This document shows positions 32,023 to 42,934 of a DNA stretch of 64,000 nucleotides, in pieces. Source of the DNA: Ariolimax columbianus (taxonomy: Eukaryota > Mollusca > Gastropoda > Stylommatophora > Arionidae); the NCBI GenBank assembly GCA_036924085.1, contig JAVGWX010000013.1:46929175-46993174 (forward strand), given 5' to 3'. The position numbers were made by a program, and so were the translations under genes. Below the pieces are notes generated by a model. The model was not told the origin of the DNA. It worked only from the letters and a program-made list of their open reading frames with translations, and made no database searches. How positions within the stretch are numbered: position 1 is the stretch's first letter; the number at the start of each line of letters is the position of its first letter.

Positions 32023-32870
32023 TTTGCTACCATACTTCCCCCGGAACCCAAACACTTTGGTTTCCCGGAAGCTGCCCGCAGTCTTCGAAGCAACTCCTGC
32101 GGATCGCTAGTCGGCATCGTTTATGGTCAGAACTACGACGGTATTTGATCGTCTTCGCGCCTCTGACTTTCGTTCTTGATTAATGAAAACATTCTTAACA
32201 AACGCTTTCGCAGTAGCTCGTCTTGCGGCGATCCAAGAATTTCACCTCTAACGCCGCAATACGAATGCCCCGTTTGTGCCTGTTAATCATTACCTCCAGT
32301 TCCGAAAACCAACAAAATAGAACCGAGGTCCTATTCCATTATTCCATGCACCATTATTCAGGCAGCCGAGGCCTGCTTTGAACATTCTAATTTTTTCAAA
32401 GTAAACGTGTCGGACACCAGGGAAGCTCAGCGAAGAGCACCCGCAAGAGAGAGCCGGCAGACGGTAGGGCAAGAGACTGAGATCCAACTACGAGCTTTTA
32501 AACTGCAACAACTTTAATATACGCTATTGGAGCTGGAATTACCGCGGCTGCTGGCACCAGACTTGCCCTTCAATAGATCCTCGTTAAAGGGTTTAAAGTG
32601 TACTCATTCCAATTACGGGGCCTCGAAAGAGTCCCGTATTGTTTTGTTATTTTTCGTCACTACCTCCCCGTGCCGGGAGTGGGTAAGTTGCGCGCCTGCT
32701 GCCTTCCTTGGATGTGGTAGCCGTTTCTCATGCCCCCTCTCCGGAATGTAACCCTGATTCCCTGTTACCAGTTACAAACATGGTAGACATGTTATAGACA
32801 TTTGATAGGGCAGACATTTGAAAGATGCGTCGCCGGCACATGAGGTCATGTTGATAAATGTGCAGGTCTT
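31953..32870 (-). rRNA. 18S rRNA pseudogene fragment (middle part)
   Basis: Minus strand: GCCGGCGACGCATCTTTCAA, GGAGAGGGGGCATGAGAAAC, GCCGCGGTAATTCCAGCTCC, GTGAAATTCTTGGATCGCCG, GACGATCAAATACCGTCGTA and TTAAAGGAATTGACGGAAGG, ending at TTTGACTCAACACG. That covers roughly a quarter to two thirds of the gene, about 915 nt. Both the 5' third and the 3' third are missing. It is close to animal 18S but has unusual changes (ATCAAATACC for ATCAGATACC). It joins 28S 3' sequence at about 31930-31950. Confidence 0.93.
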
Positions 32871-33429
32871 TCGTTGCTGAGAAATAGGGCCATATACGAT
32901 GTTCATGATTAGGGAGGGGCAGGGGTAGTCAGAAAAACAACTTTATCTTTCTGACAAGTGACGAGTGTTTGGCAAGGCAAGCAGGCAACATAATTATGGG
33001 TTGGCATAAGACACATAATGACTAGCAGAGGGGAGCAGAAGTCCAGTCGTACAATTTGAAAGAAAAAGCAGCAGGTTAAAACTTTAAGGTTTCCCCTTCT
33101 CGTATTTATTATCACTGCCTTCTTTCTCCGTCCATTTCTGCTCATCTCCAACCAACCTGCCCCCCAAAAGAGCGCATTGAACGTTTATTTTTTTTCTTCT
33201 AGAGGTTCATTTTAGCAGTTGTTGATGAGGTTAGAAAAGAGGTAAGAAAGTTTAAATCAGATTTTAGACACGCAAAAAACAATTAATAAAAAAAAATGTG
33301 GGCTCGTCCTGGATTTGAACCCAGGACCATCTCGCATAGCAGGGAAGGATCACTTGATTCTATTATCACCAGCCAATCGAATACCAGCTGCATACGGGAG
33401 ATACTAGAGTGATCGGCGCATTTATGTCA
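32871..33429. other. Unassigned; tRNA-like hairpin at 33309-33327
   Basis: CCTGGATTTGAACCCAGG is a perfect short palindrome resembling a reversed T-arm/B box (GGTTCAAATCC), perhaps from a tRNA-derived SINE. The D-arm is not recognisable, so I do not call a tRNA. Otherwise unassigned. Confidence 0.4.
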
Positions 33430-33716
33430 GTTATCTCAAAAGAAATCAACAAACTACATTATTTCGCATGAGAACTGGACACTGCAGACTACTAGAACAT
33501 CTATGCCGACTAAAGATCTCACACACCGATGAGAGCCCACGTGGAACAGGATGCCAGAACCCTGAGCATATTCTACAGGAATGCCCAATCTATAGGGAAA
33601 TGAGATGCCAGACTTGGCCAGAGGGTCCAGAGCTGAGACAAAAGCTGTGGTGCAGCCGCTCCGACCTGCTGAAGACTACAGACTTCATCATGGCGACTGA
33701 CCTGCAGATATAGCAT
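33430..33716 (+). pseudogene. LINE C-terminal Cys/His tail, third family
   Basis: The plus frame from 33468 reads MRTGHCRLLEHLCRLKISHT, GTGCQNPEHILQECPIYREM and TWPEGPELRQKLW, the post-RNase H tail seen in LINE-H, with one Cys of the C-x-C pair lost (PRGTGC). It ends in a normal-looking stop at 33711. It differs enough from LINE-H to be another family. Nothing of the upstream domains remains. Confidence 0.75.
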
Positions 33717-33789
33717 GACCAAAAATTCCTGAACGCAAACAAAAAAGTTCGTGTTAGGGTCTAACTTGTATTTGATAATTGTGATGTAA

Positions 33790-34050
33790 TAATAATAGTT
33801 TGTTAGTTAGTTTTCTTTCTACTGCTGCTGTTGAGCGCCATGGAGAGCTCAACTCGTTTGTCATGCACTAAGTGTATTGCGTCGGTCAATGTGAGCCCAT
33901 GTCGTTGCACAATCGCTCTAATGTCATCTATCCACCTGCCCCGTGATCGTCCCCTTGTCCTATAGCCAGATCTACCAGCGTTGTAAGCCATCAGTGAAAG
34001 TTGATGAGAGTGTATTCTCATGAGATGACCAAGCCTGGAAATTGTTTCGG
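33790..34050 (-). pseudogene. LINE-R C-terminal tail
   Basis: The minus strand gives a GHLMRIHSHQLS segment, TRGRSRGRWIDDIRAIVQRH, then GLTLTDAIHLVHDKRVELSM and a stop. These are the G-H-x2-R and G-R-x3-R-W-x-D blocks typical of RTE-like LINE ends. It is the same family as 25980-26120. Confidence 0.8.
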
Positions 34051-34309
34051 AGCAAAAAGTATTCTGCTGGAGCTAAAAAGAAGTCACAAGAAATGATCGA
34101 GTTGATCACTGGGACTTGTCCGATTGTGTGAACATCATAGTTGTAATCTCAAGGAGAATAGGTAGATTATGTTGTTGTTGGTGGTGGTGTTGTTATTGTG
34201 AGGATCCAGCAGCATCCTTGCTCTCGCCCTTGAGCCCAATGCATGAAGTGGTGTCTACACGTATTTATGAATTGTGGTCTAGTGCGATAGGAAGGGTTGT
34301 TGTTGTTTG
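34051..34309. other. Unassigned sequence
   Basis: Nothing recognisable apart from a TTG/GTG-rich patch at 34170-34190. Confidence 0.4.
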
Positions 34310-34650
34310 CGAATGCCCACAATGAGTAGGTTATTCTTTTGTGCGCCCTGGAAAGGACGTTTAGTGGAGGGTTGCAGAAGCTTTCCTTACATCCTGAGCG
34401 TGCTGATGAAGGTGGACCGAGGTCCTCCAGGCGGTTGTTTTATGCTTAGCTTATGCGTGTCACTCACTACTATGGGGATCATGTCGATCCCTCACCTTGT
34501 TAGCCAGGCTGCCATGAAAACAACCCATTTCCAAAGAGGGCTACTAGAAAGTGGAGGCGAGGGTATTGGCCATTATTTTTCGCTTGACCCTGACTAACAT
34601 GTCTGATCAGTATATTTTGCCTGACCAGACGTTAGTCTTCCTCCCAGATA
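34310..34650 (+). repeat. Dispersed repeat C, copy 6
   Basis: Nearly full match to copy 1: GCCCACAATGAGTAGG, GGTGGACCGAGGTCCTCCAG, and the tail CTGACCAGACGTTAGTC. Confidence 0.85.
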
Positions 34651-35299
34651 AGACGTGTAGATTATGTGAAACGAACTGTTTCAAAAACCACCAATAGCGA
34701 ATAGATCACAAGCCATTTTTCAATACGGTTTCTATAAACAGATCAACTGCAATAGCCGACTCTGTGCGACTGGGGGTTGGCATAATCACTATCTTCCAAC
34801 AATGGAGTCGAGATGACGTCTTATCTCTTTCTTGAGGTTTATAGTTGGTTCAGGGTAGCACAGCTAGCTCGTTTTCCAGATTTGTTGGTTGCTTTTCATG
34901 GCATGCCTCGTCGGTTACAGTGCTATTATATTTACCTTCCTTTTCCGGCCCCGAAAGAGCACTGGAAGTTATGCTTAGCAACAAACATATTAGCATCCAT
35001 ACGCTTCTGCCGTAAGCCCAGATGGAACATGTTCACATGACAACGAAGGCATCGCCAAGTAGATGCTGTACTGTGATCTCAGAACCAACAGACGCTCGTT
35101 AGGGAACAGAAGAAACACTACAGAGACTCCTCGAAAGTGTCTCTGACAAAATCTGAAAAACTGGGAATTGCCGCAACAGAACCATACCACATAGCGCGAT
35201 AGCATCATACAGGGTGCTCAGATAGCAGAGTGATTCATACTCATCGAGGCTCATAAAAAGCCAGCCGCTCGATAGAAAAAATGCACGACGGCTTAACAG
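34651..35299. other. Unassigned sequence
   Basis: No gene, LINE domain or tandem repeat is recognisable. Confidence 0.5.
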
Positions 35300-35640
35300 G
35301 CTACTCATCACATGAGTGGTTCAGGTTCATCGCAATCATTGGCGTCTCAGACTCTGTAGACCCTGTGTGTGACGCCCTGCGAGTTTTATCCAGCTCTTTC
35401 TTCCCAATTTCAACACAGTCTCCCATGACTGTAATGTCCCTGCCACAGATCGTACAACTATGCTGAGTATGCTGGCTTGCCAGTGTGTCCCCCGATTTCT
35501 TCAATTTTTCAATTTTTTTCTGCAACAAGATGACCTGTACGAGCGTCGGCTACTATGGCCCTTCCAACTGACTGTCTCCAATCATCTCGTTCCTGATCAA
35601 TCTTTTCCCATCTATCAGATGGGATGAGCTCAGATGAGAT
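35300..35640 (-). pseudogene. LINE-R extreme C-terminus with C-x2-C motif
   Basis: The minus strand gives WEKIDQERDDWRQSVGRAI. In another frame it reads QHTQHSCTICGRDITVMGDC, the D-R-x-x-W-R block followed by the C-x2-C-G-R-D finger that ends some RTE-like LINE proteins. Frames are broken by at least one shift. Confidence 0.65.
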
Positions 35641-36289
35641 CACAGCTCATAGAACAAGTCTGATTGTGTCGAATCTTCTCTTGCGATGGGCAACTATAAT
35701 TATTATTATTATGTTTCTCATGAATAAACAGAAGACATGGAGAAGAATAAAACAGACAATCGCCAAACTATTTAAAAACAGAACTATTTATGACAGAGAC
35801 TCGGGAACACCTGATAATACTTGCTTACAATAACAGCACAGATCTAATAATTATGAACGAAATTTGATATCACCAGCGTTCACAATAAAGCGCTTGACAA
35901 GTCTGTGTTTAGAAAACAAATCTATTTTCGCTGCAATGTATAAACATAATGAGATCCACAACAGATTTTCCAGGAATATTAGTCGAATGATTTACTAATA
36001 ACAAACAATGACGGATGATTGAATATTATTAGCCAAGCAGTGGCGTATATATTTCAGAACCATGCACGCCCATGTGGTCCTCTAGCACAGAGCAGACACG
36101 GAAGAAGTAACGGTTGTTGTGTACGATACGCGGGCTAAGTTGTTTACTCCTGATAACTTTTTTCTAATAGCAGGGGACAGTGGTTCTTCTAATGTTATTG
36201 TTTGAGGCTATTACAATTAACACAGTAGGGTGCAGATCGAGGATGTAACTGGCTCTGAAATAGCTTTCTGGAACCTGTTTAAGGAGTGT
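35641..36289. other. Unassigned sequence
   Basis: Nothing recognisable. It is AT-rich with an ATT run at 35697. Confidence 0.5.
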
Positions 36290-36709
36290 CGAAACCGTCT
36301 CTGATTCTCAGTCTTTGCTTCGGAGGATGCAGAAGAGCTGGCTGTCGCATTAGTAGATTATGTAGAGGACTCGAACCTCTAAGAACTTGTGTGGATATGC
36401 TGTCCTGGCCATACTGGGGTTTAAGGGAAAGGGAGGAACTGATATTATGATCTTAGGGGCACCCTCAGTGAGGTTATTGCCAGTGGAGAGATGGTACGTT
36501 TTGTAGTTGATCAACGATTGTCTTTTCGAGGGAGATTATTGCCAGTGGAGAGATGGGACGTTTTGTAGTTAATCAACGATCGTCTTTTGGAGGGAGTTTA
36601 TTGCCAGTGGAGAGATGGGCCGTTTTGTAGTTGATCAACGATCGTCTTTTGGATAAAGACACTGAAGCGCATGAAACAGGAAGGAATTTGAAATCACATG
36701 CGGACCCAG

Positions 36710-36748
<39 letters not shown>

Positions 36749-36865
36749 AGGAAAGGTGAAGGGGCCGGGGAGGGGAGCCCTGAGAGGACGGAGCAGAAGT
36801 GTGTATAACCAACGGGCCACTGAAGCCATCAGTATTTACGCCCTTAACCAAGTGCTGAGAAGGAC
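36290..36865 (+). repeat. Duplicated module M, copy 1, with 62-bp array and (GA)n
   Basis: Resembles 38380-38830: GATATGCTGTCCTGGCC with CGGGGTT-like flank, and near the end RGRSRSVYNQRATEAISIYA in one plus frame. Inside it a 62-bp unit (ATTGCCAGTGGAGAGATGG) repeats at 36476, 36538 and 36600. A (GA)n lies at 36713-36742. Confidence 0.65.
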
Positions 36866-36869
36866 TGAG

Positions 36870-37400
36870 AAGAAGTGAATCACACTGACCAAGACTCCAA
36901 CTCCCACCAGGGTCAGGCGAATAGCAATAACTAAGATCCGTACCTCACACCAAGGTCAGGAGAATAATACTGACCAAGCCCCCTATCTCTCACCAGGGTC
37001 AGGCGAATAACACTGACCAAGACCCCCATCTCATGCCAGGGTCAAGTGAAACACACTGGCCAGGATATCCATCCCATGTCAGGGTCTAGTGAAACTAATG
37101 AATGAAAATCACATCTCACATCAGGGTTAGGTGAAACTAATGAATTAATATCCAACCTTACATCAAATTCAGGGGAAGCAAGGGAAAAATCCTTACTACA
37201 AATCCCACGTCATGTCAGAGTCAGGAGAAACTAATAAAGGAAGATCCCGCCTCACATCAGGGTCAGGTGTAACAAACTGACCAAGACTTTCACTACATCC
37301 ATGGGTCAAATGAAACATACGGACCAAAACCCCACCTCACACCAGTGTCAGGTGAAACAAATAAAACAAAATTCTACATTTCATCAGGGCCAGGTGACCC
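36870..37400 (+). repeat. Diverged tandem array related to repeat C
   Basis: Units of variable length carry CAGGGTCAGGTGAAAC and TGACCAAGACCCC, the text found in the tail and junction of C and C2. They are older and more diverged than the 32-bp units that follow. Confidence 0.75.
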
Positions 37401-37805
37401 AGACTTTCACCTCAGGTGAAACATACTGACCCAGACTTCCACCTCACGTGAAACGTACTGACACAGACTTCCACCTCAGGTGAAATATACTGACACAGAC
37501 TTCCACCTCAGGTGAAACAAACTGACCAAGACTTCCACCTCAGGTGAAACATACTGACACAGACTTCCACCTCAGGGGAAACAAACTGACCCCAGACTTC
37601 CACCTCAGGTAAAGCATACTGACACAGACTTCTACCTCAGGTGAAACATGCTGACACAGACTTCCACCTCAGGTGAAACATACTGACAGGACTTCCACCT
37701 CGGGTGAAACATACTAAACATACTGACACATACTTCTACCTCAGGTAAAATATACTGACCCAGGCTTCCACCTCAGGTGAAACATACTGACCCAGACATC
37801 AGGCT
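37390..37805 (+). repeat. 32-bp tandem array, about 13 copies
   Basis: The unit is CAGACTTCCACCTCAGGTGA plus AACATACTGACA. One further unit lies alone at 38829-38865, on the far side of about 1 kb of other sequence, so the array seems to be split by an insertion. Confidence 0.93.
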
Positions 37806-37917
37806 AGGGTTTCTTGGCTTGAATAAATGACCGGTTGTTGCTGAAAGAAGTGGCGCATACGAGACTACAACATCAATTACGAGAAAGGAGATGGAGGCGG
37901 TGGCAGGGGCTCTGAGG

Positions 37918-38345
37918 TGGCTGTCTTCTTCTTTTCTTCTTCGTACGCAGTCAGACAGTAACCATTATTTTTTCGAAAAAAGCCGCGGTCATCCTGAGGC
38001 TCTCGCCACTGCCATAGAGCTTGTCTTGCAGTTCCACTGGTGATGGCCACATCTGCTCTCTCTGATCCTCGTATGTCGGGCAGTTCTGCAGCAGATGTTC
38101 AGCTGTCATTTTACCAGTACCGCATGGGCATTCGTCGGTACTACCTATCAATTTGTTGAATAGGTGGTACCTCAGTCTATTGTGGCCAGTGCAAAGTCTG
38201 AAGACAACGACCTGCTCTCTTCGGTTCAACTGGTAAAATGCATCGTTTTTGGTGTAACCAGTATGTTCGGTTTCCCATTTGGTCATGTATCTGGCTTTGA
38301 TAAGCCGTTTTGACTCTTCGTACGTCATACAGGTGGCTGTCTGAG
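37918..38345 (-). pseudogene. LINE-H C-terminal tail
   Basis: The minus frame has SMTYEESKRLIKARYMTKW-like text, then NRREQVVVFRLCTGHNRLRY, DECPCGTGKMTAEHLLQNCP and GESLRMTAAFFEK. All Cys/His positions are kept. A GAA-type tail follows at 37921-37942. It is 5' truncated to about 420 bp. Confidence 0.88.
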
Positions 38346-38379
38346 ACATCTTCAACAGGAGCAGCCATCGTATCAGACT

Positions 38380-38830
38380 CCCAAACACTACTTCGGAAGG
38401 TGCAGAATGGGTGGCTACGACATGAGTGGATAGCAGCGCTGGAGACCTCAAAACTCTAGGGGCTGGTGTGAATCTACTGTCCTGGTCACGCCGGGGTTCC
38501 GAGCAACGAGCGAGCTGATCTTTTGGCGTCACACGCACCCATAACAGGCACAGTGGACATGGATACAGGTGACATAGTGAAGGTTATCATGGACCACCTG
38601 CTGGAAAACGACACTGCTTTGGATGAGTCTGCAAGGCACAGGCTGCGGCACTTTGGAATCAAATTAGGATTCAGTGGATCAGGGAACCTGAGAGGACGAA
38701 ACAGGAAGGTGTACAACCAACAGGCTACAGGCACCATCAGCATCCACACTTTGCGCCATCTGCTGAGAGAGACTGAGCACCTATGGGTATGTCCGGAGTG
38801 CAGTGAAGTCGACTCCTAGAACAGAACAGA
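38380..38830 (+). CDS. Module M, copy 2: unrecognised open frame of 98 codons
   Basis: The plus frame 38523-38819 reads DIVKVIMDHLLENDTALDES, RGRNRKVYNQQATGTISIHT and a C-terminal LWVCPECSEVDS. The end C-x2-C could be half a zinc finger. A diverged second copy of the second half lies at 36780-36850, so this is a repeated sequence, perhaps an internal piece of a transposon rather than a host gene. I do not recognise the family. Confidence 0.25.
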
Positions 38831-38869
38831 ACTGACCCAGACTTCCACCTCAGGTGAAACATACTGATC

Positions 38870-39489
38870 ATCAAGATCCAACCACTATCAAGGTTAGGGT
38901 AAACGCACTACCGTAAGACACCGCACAACCCCTACAGGTGTTCGCCTCGAGTGCTGGAGGTCGCTGGTTCAAATCCCGGTGGAGACACGGGGATTTTTTT
39001 CACGTGGATTATTCGGTAAATATTTTCCCTGTTATGTGAGCAGTGGGATCAGACACATGTGTGCAGTGGCGCCCACGTTAAAAATACATTTGCAGTTGGA
39101 AATAGAAAAGAGTAGGTCTAAAGGCCGCTGCTCGGGCAAAATTCAAGTTAAAAATCTACTCAAATTATTCTAGGGATTCTCGCCAGACAGAGAATATGTC
39201 GAAAAAAAGGGAACTGTGTGGCCATAACAACAAGTCTTGGTTATGTGGTCAGCGGAGCGGCTTAGATAGCGACAGACAGGCTGCGAGTCTACCTTGCTCT
39301 ATATTACGCTTCCACCTCCACCAATCCCAAAAATAGGCGATCGTATATTCCAGGGGCTAACAGATGCTGGGATTGACCTAGTAAGTTAGTAGTAGATTTT
39401 CACCTGGCCAAAAAATATGAAATAAAGGAGGTCACACCTCCCGACGACATTTAACGACATAAGTGGACCGAAGATAGATAGTAAAGAGT
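38870..39489. other. Unassigned; B-box-like sequence at 38968
   Basis: GGTCGCTGGTTCAAATCCCG at 38959-38978 resembles a tRNA B box and may be a further SINE head. No A box is obvious. Confidence 0.4.
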
Positions 39490-39640
39490 TCTTTTTCTAA
39501 CTGCTTTTTCTCCCGTAACAGTAAACCAGGCACCCATTTATAGCTGGGTCGACTAGAGCGTGCCGGTAACGAGTGTTGAACCTCGTATCGTTACAATGAC
39601 AAGCGAGTGTTCTACTGCCGGGTTAGTTATACGCTAATTA
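39490..39640 (-). mobile_element. SINE-D fragment
   Basis: Reverse orientation, with CACCCATTTATAGCTGGGTC and GACTAGAGCG (central block). A tRNA-like end has GTTGAACCTCGTATCG and a reversed A-box-like GTGTTCTACTGCCGGGTTAG. Confidence 0.7.
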
Positions 39641-39699
39641 GTCGGACAAGACACACCTGGAAATAAAAGCACGGCATGACGGCTAGAATCGCGATGGAT

Positions 39700-40160
39700 T
39701 GCATCCCACATAGAAAGCAGATAATGTGAAAGCAGACGACCATCTGGATACAAATGGTAGAAAAGGGAACCAGGACACAATGGGATTTGTTATTAAATGT
39801 CTACGGAGAAAAATGGGTAGAGCCTGGCATGACATGGTGTGGAATGAAAACCTATAGGAAATTACGAGTAGTCGATAACAACTTGTGGAGCAACAGATAA
39901 CATGTATGACATAGGGTTGATTGGGAAACACGCTACGGAAAGCACAATAAAACGTGGCTAGACACCATGATACGAAGACAACAGGAGAAGAGGTAGACCA
40001 AGACACACCAGAAGATGATACTGTGAATATGAGCTTTGGTCTTTGGACGTCAACTTGAGTGATGCAGAAATGTCAGCTCAAGACCGAACTTGCTAGAGAA
40101 GGGTTGTCAAGTGCCTATGTCCCGAATGGAGCGACTGGCATCGATGACACAGGGAGACTA
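39700..40160 (+). pseudogene. LINE-R RT C-terminal fragment
   Basis: Plus frames give CLRRKMGRAWHDMVWNENL and then LGNTLRKAQ (normally W-I-G-H-T-L-R-K). An end block follows in which DRT and VVKCLCPEWSDW-like text appear. Stops are frequent. It is the same family as 8990-9570. Confidence 0.7.
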
Positions 40161-40327
40161 AGGGATGGGACTCAAGACAACAGTCAAAAGCAGAAGTAGG
40201 TGACGGACATTCGTCACAGCCTTATACTACAATGAGAGCAAGTCATCAATCCGATCCACGTATAACACTTCTTGTCGATCCAGTTTAAAGTAAATGGCAA
40301 AATCCAGCGAAAGCTTCATACATTACA

Positions 40328-40390
40328 TCATCATCATCATCATCAGCAATCATCATCATCATCATCATCGTCATCATCATCATCATCAAG
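40328..40390 (+). repeat. (CAT)n microsatellite
   Basis: About 20 CAT units with one GTC interruption. Confidence 0.97.
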
Positions 40391-40454
40391 TGTCGGCTTA
40401 GCATTGGAAGTTGACATTAAAGGATTTTCAGTTGGCTCTGACCCGTGCCAGGTT

Positions 40455-40778
40455 GATACACTCAGTCAAACTGTGTCCTGACCACATCTTGATGTTGTCT
40501 GTCTATCTGTACACTCAGTCAAACTGTGTCCTGACCACATCTTGATGTTGTATGTCTATCTGTACACTCAGTCAAACTGTGCCCCGACCACATCTTGATA
40601 TTATCTGTCCACCTGTACACTCAGTCAAACTGCGCCCCGACCACATCTTGATATTATCTGTCCATCTGTATACTCAGTCAAACTGTGCCCTGACCACATC
40701 TTGATGTTGTCTGTCCATCTGTACACTCAGTCAAACTGCGCCCCGACCACATCTTGATGTTGTCTGCCTATCTGAACA
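40455..40778 (+). repeat. 53-bp tandem array, about 6 copies
   Basis: CTCAGTCAAACTG recurs at 40461, 40514, 40567, 40620, 40673 and 40726. It abuts the 3' end of the LINE-R fragment on the minus strand. Confidence 0.97.
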
Positions 40779-41280
40779 TCTGTCGCCATCTGGATGTCTT
40801 GTCCTCTCAGCAGGCTATTATAACACTTGACATGGCCAACATGTTTGATTTTTCTGCGTTTTTTTCCTTCAGAGGTATCTTCTTCACCTTGAATTGTCCC
40901 AGAACATCACTTTTACTATTTTTCCAAGAAATTCGTCCAAGTCTTCCAAGACCCATATTACAGAGGCATCAATACTCTTCTCCATTTTCTTGGTCAGAGT
41001 CCAGGTTTCTACTCCATACAATAAAACTGAATGCACATAGCAATTAATTATTCTCATGTTTAGTTTCTGAGATATCTGCTAGGAGACAAGTATATGTCCC
41101 ATGCTGGTAAATGAGGTCTTCGCCGCCATTGCAATTGTTCTAATGATCTCCCTTGCGCAATGGACATTATTGACGTTATTAGCTGACAAAGGTATAAATA
41201 GCTTGACACATGTTTCAGAATTTCTCCATTTATATGAATGTCAATTTCTCACATTCAAATATCTCATATTCTGAAATTAA
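40779..41280 (-). pseudogene. LINE-R C-terminal fragment
   Basis: Minus frames give a F-I-V-W-like block, DSDQENGEEY and then GLGRLGRISWKNSKSDVLGQ and FKVKKIPLKEK. This is the G-R-I-S-W block with following V-L-x-x-L-K found in RTE-like LINEs. Frames shift several times. Confidence 0.7.
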
Positions 41281-41694
41281 ACAGACGGCCTATGTCAAAT
41301 AGCATGGACAGCAGATAAGGTTTGACAAGGGGGTGGGGGGGGGGGGGGGGTGTGGGGGGGGGGGGAATTGAGATAAAGACATGTCAAAAATAAAAATAGT
41401 TTTATGTCGTTTTAGAAAAATCGATAGATGCCAGGTAAAGAGGCTTTCAATCTCACGATGAGCTTGTGTTATTGGGTTGAAGAGAATTGAATGCAATGAG
41501 CAAACATGGAACGAAGTTGTGGACAACCAACACACAATGAAGAAGAGTGATAACTGGAGATAATATAAATGCTGTTTTATAGAGGAGTTTTTAAGAGTTT
41601 CGTCTGCGGTAACTAGACATAACGTTATCAGGAGGTGATACATTTGTGACGTGACATTTCGTGTCTAACAGAAGAATGTTTAGAGTCAAATGGC
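41281..41694. other. Unassigned; G-rich tract at 41330-41365
   Basis: A G-homopolymer-like stretch is present. The rest is not recognisable. Confidence 0.5.
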
Positions 41695-42028
41695 TTGGCT
41701 TCGTTCGTTCTTAATCTCCCGCTACCAAGCCCTGACACGGGCCTAAGTAGCAGAATGTAGTCCAGAGAACGGAATGCGTTGTGTCGTAGTTTACAGCTTG
41801 ACTGCGATATTTGCACCTTTCGGTTCAATACAACCGACTTTAGCAAGCATTTTTTTGAGTACCGGGTTATCATTCCCTCTTCGATCCCTTCTCCTTAGCC
41901 AGTCTGCCCTGTTGCAGCATGTTATCCAGGATCACCGCGTGGAGGTGTAGAAGGATATTAGTATCTCTGGTTCGCTGTTCCTGACGCTGACGCTGCAGCT
42001 CATGCGCTGCTCAGCATCTTGATCCCAG
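41695..42028 (-). mobile_element. SINE-B copy
   Basis: Reverse orientation, from the 3' end (GTTCGTTCTTAATCTCCCGC) through the core to the body (CAGGATCACCGCGTGGAGG) and CAGCATCTTGATCCC. The head is missing. Confidence 0.88.
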
Positions 42029-42086
42029 AGTCATATAATCGACAAACAATGTCTAACAACGTTGTTGTTCGTCTTCTTCTTTTGTT

Positions 42087-42317
42087 GTCTCACTTTCTAC
42101 CGGGTTGTAGCCCAGTGTCGTCTCACTTTCTACCGGGTTCTAGCCCAGTATCGTCTCACTTTCTACCGGGTTGTAGCCCAGTGTGGTCTCACTTTCTACC
42201 GGGTTGTAGCCCAGTGTGGTCTCACTTTCTACCGGGCTGTAGCCCAATGTGGTCTCACTTTCTACCGGGTTGTAGCCCAGTGTCGTCTCACTTTCTACCG
42301 GGTTGTAGAAAATACAC
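42087..42317 (+). repeat. 33-bp tandem array, 7 copies
   Basis: GTCTCACTTTCTACCGGG recurs every 33 bp. Because 33 is a multiple of 3, frames on both strands stay open through it (11-residue repeats such as SHFLPGCSPV). I see no start or context suggesting that it is translated. Confidence 0.97.
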
Positions 42318-42349
42318 ATCCCTGTCTCACTCCTCTTTTTACATCTATA

Positions 42350-42490
42350 CTTGGATAGCATAACTTTCCTGATATCACTGTAGCACTTTGTTCCCAGTAC
42401 AGATTACGGAGCACTCTTATGTCTTTACCATCTAGACCTATTTCTTGGAGACATTTATTACATTTTTGTTTATAATTTAAAAATATCTTA
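42350..42490 (-). pseudogene. LINE-R RT palm fragment
   Basis: The minus strand reads QEIGLDGKDIRVLRNLYWEQ and SATVISGK, the block just before G-V-R-Q-G-C in RTE-like RTs. Only this short piece is visible. Confidence 0.6.
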
Positions 42491-42549
42491 AATTTTTCGG
42501 GTTGGACTCTGGATTGGTTAGTAAACAGTATTATATATTAAAAACTAAA

Positions 42550-42775
42550 ATACTTTGGCTTCATGAAACGCCACAATGGTCTCGAAAATACGATAATGGA
42601 AGTTATGACAGCTAGCAAGCGAGACGGAGACAGACAGGGCAGAAGATGGACAAGGGACATTAACGAGGTTCTGAGGATGAAGGTGACAAAGATGGCCGAG
42701 CTGGCCAACGATCTAGAGTCTTACAAATTGACTGTTATGAAAGCGACGCTATGCAAATTTGACGCTACATGATGC
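42550..42775 (+). pseudogene. LINE-R C-terminal tail
   Basis: The plus frame 42563-42772 reads MKRHNGLENTIMEVMTASKR, GRRWTRDINEVLRMKVTKMA and ELANDLESYK. It has the R-R-W-x-x-D-I block and A-x2-L-A-x2 ending. It starts without upstream RT sequence. Confidence 0.75.
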
Positions 42776-42934
42776 TGAAGCATGATTTGATAAATATATT
42801 GAAGGAACCTGGTTATTGACACGCCCTAGTCAACCCACCTGTAATTGAACACCAGTGTTACTGGTGGGAAATCATCGAGGAAGGAAGCCAGCCATCCTCC
42901 ATCATAAAACATACGTTGCTTAGTTTAATGAAGT
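42776..42934. other. Unassigned sequence
   Basis: Nothing recognisable. Confidence 0.4.

Noticed and set aside
31265..32870. Functional rDNA unit
   Set aside because: 5.8S, spacers, both ends of 18S and most of 28S are missing, and the sarcin-ricin loop is altered.
33300..33330. tRNA gene
   Set aside because: Only a T-arm-like palindrome is visible, with an eight-base loop, and no D-arm or acceptor stem can be formed.
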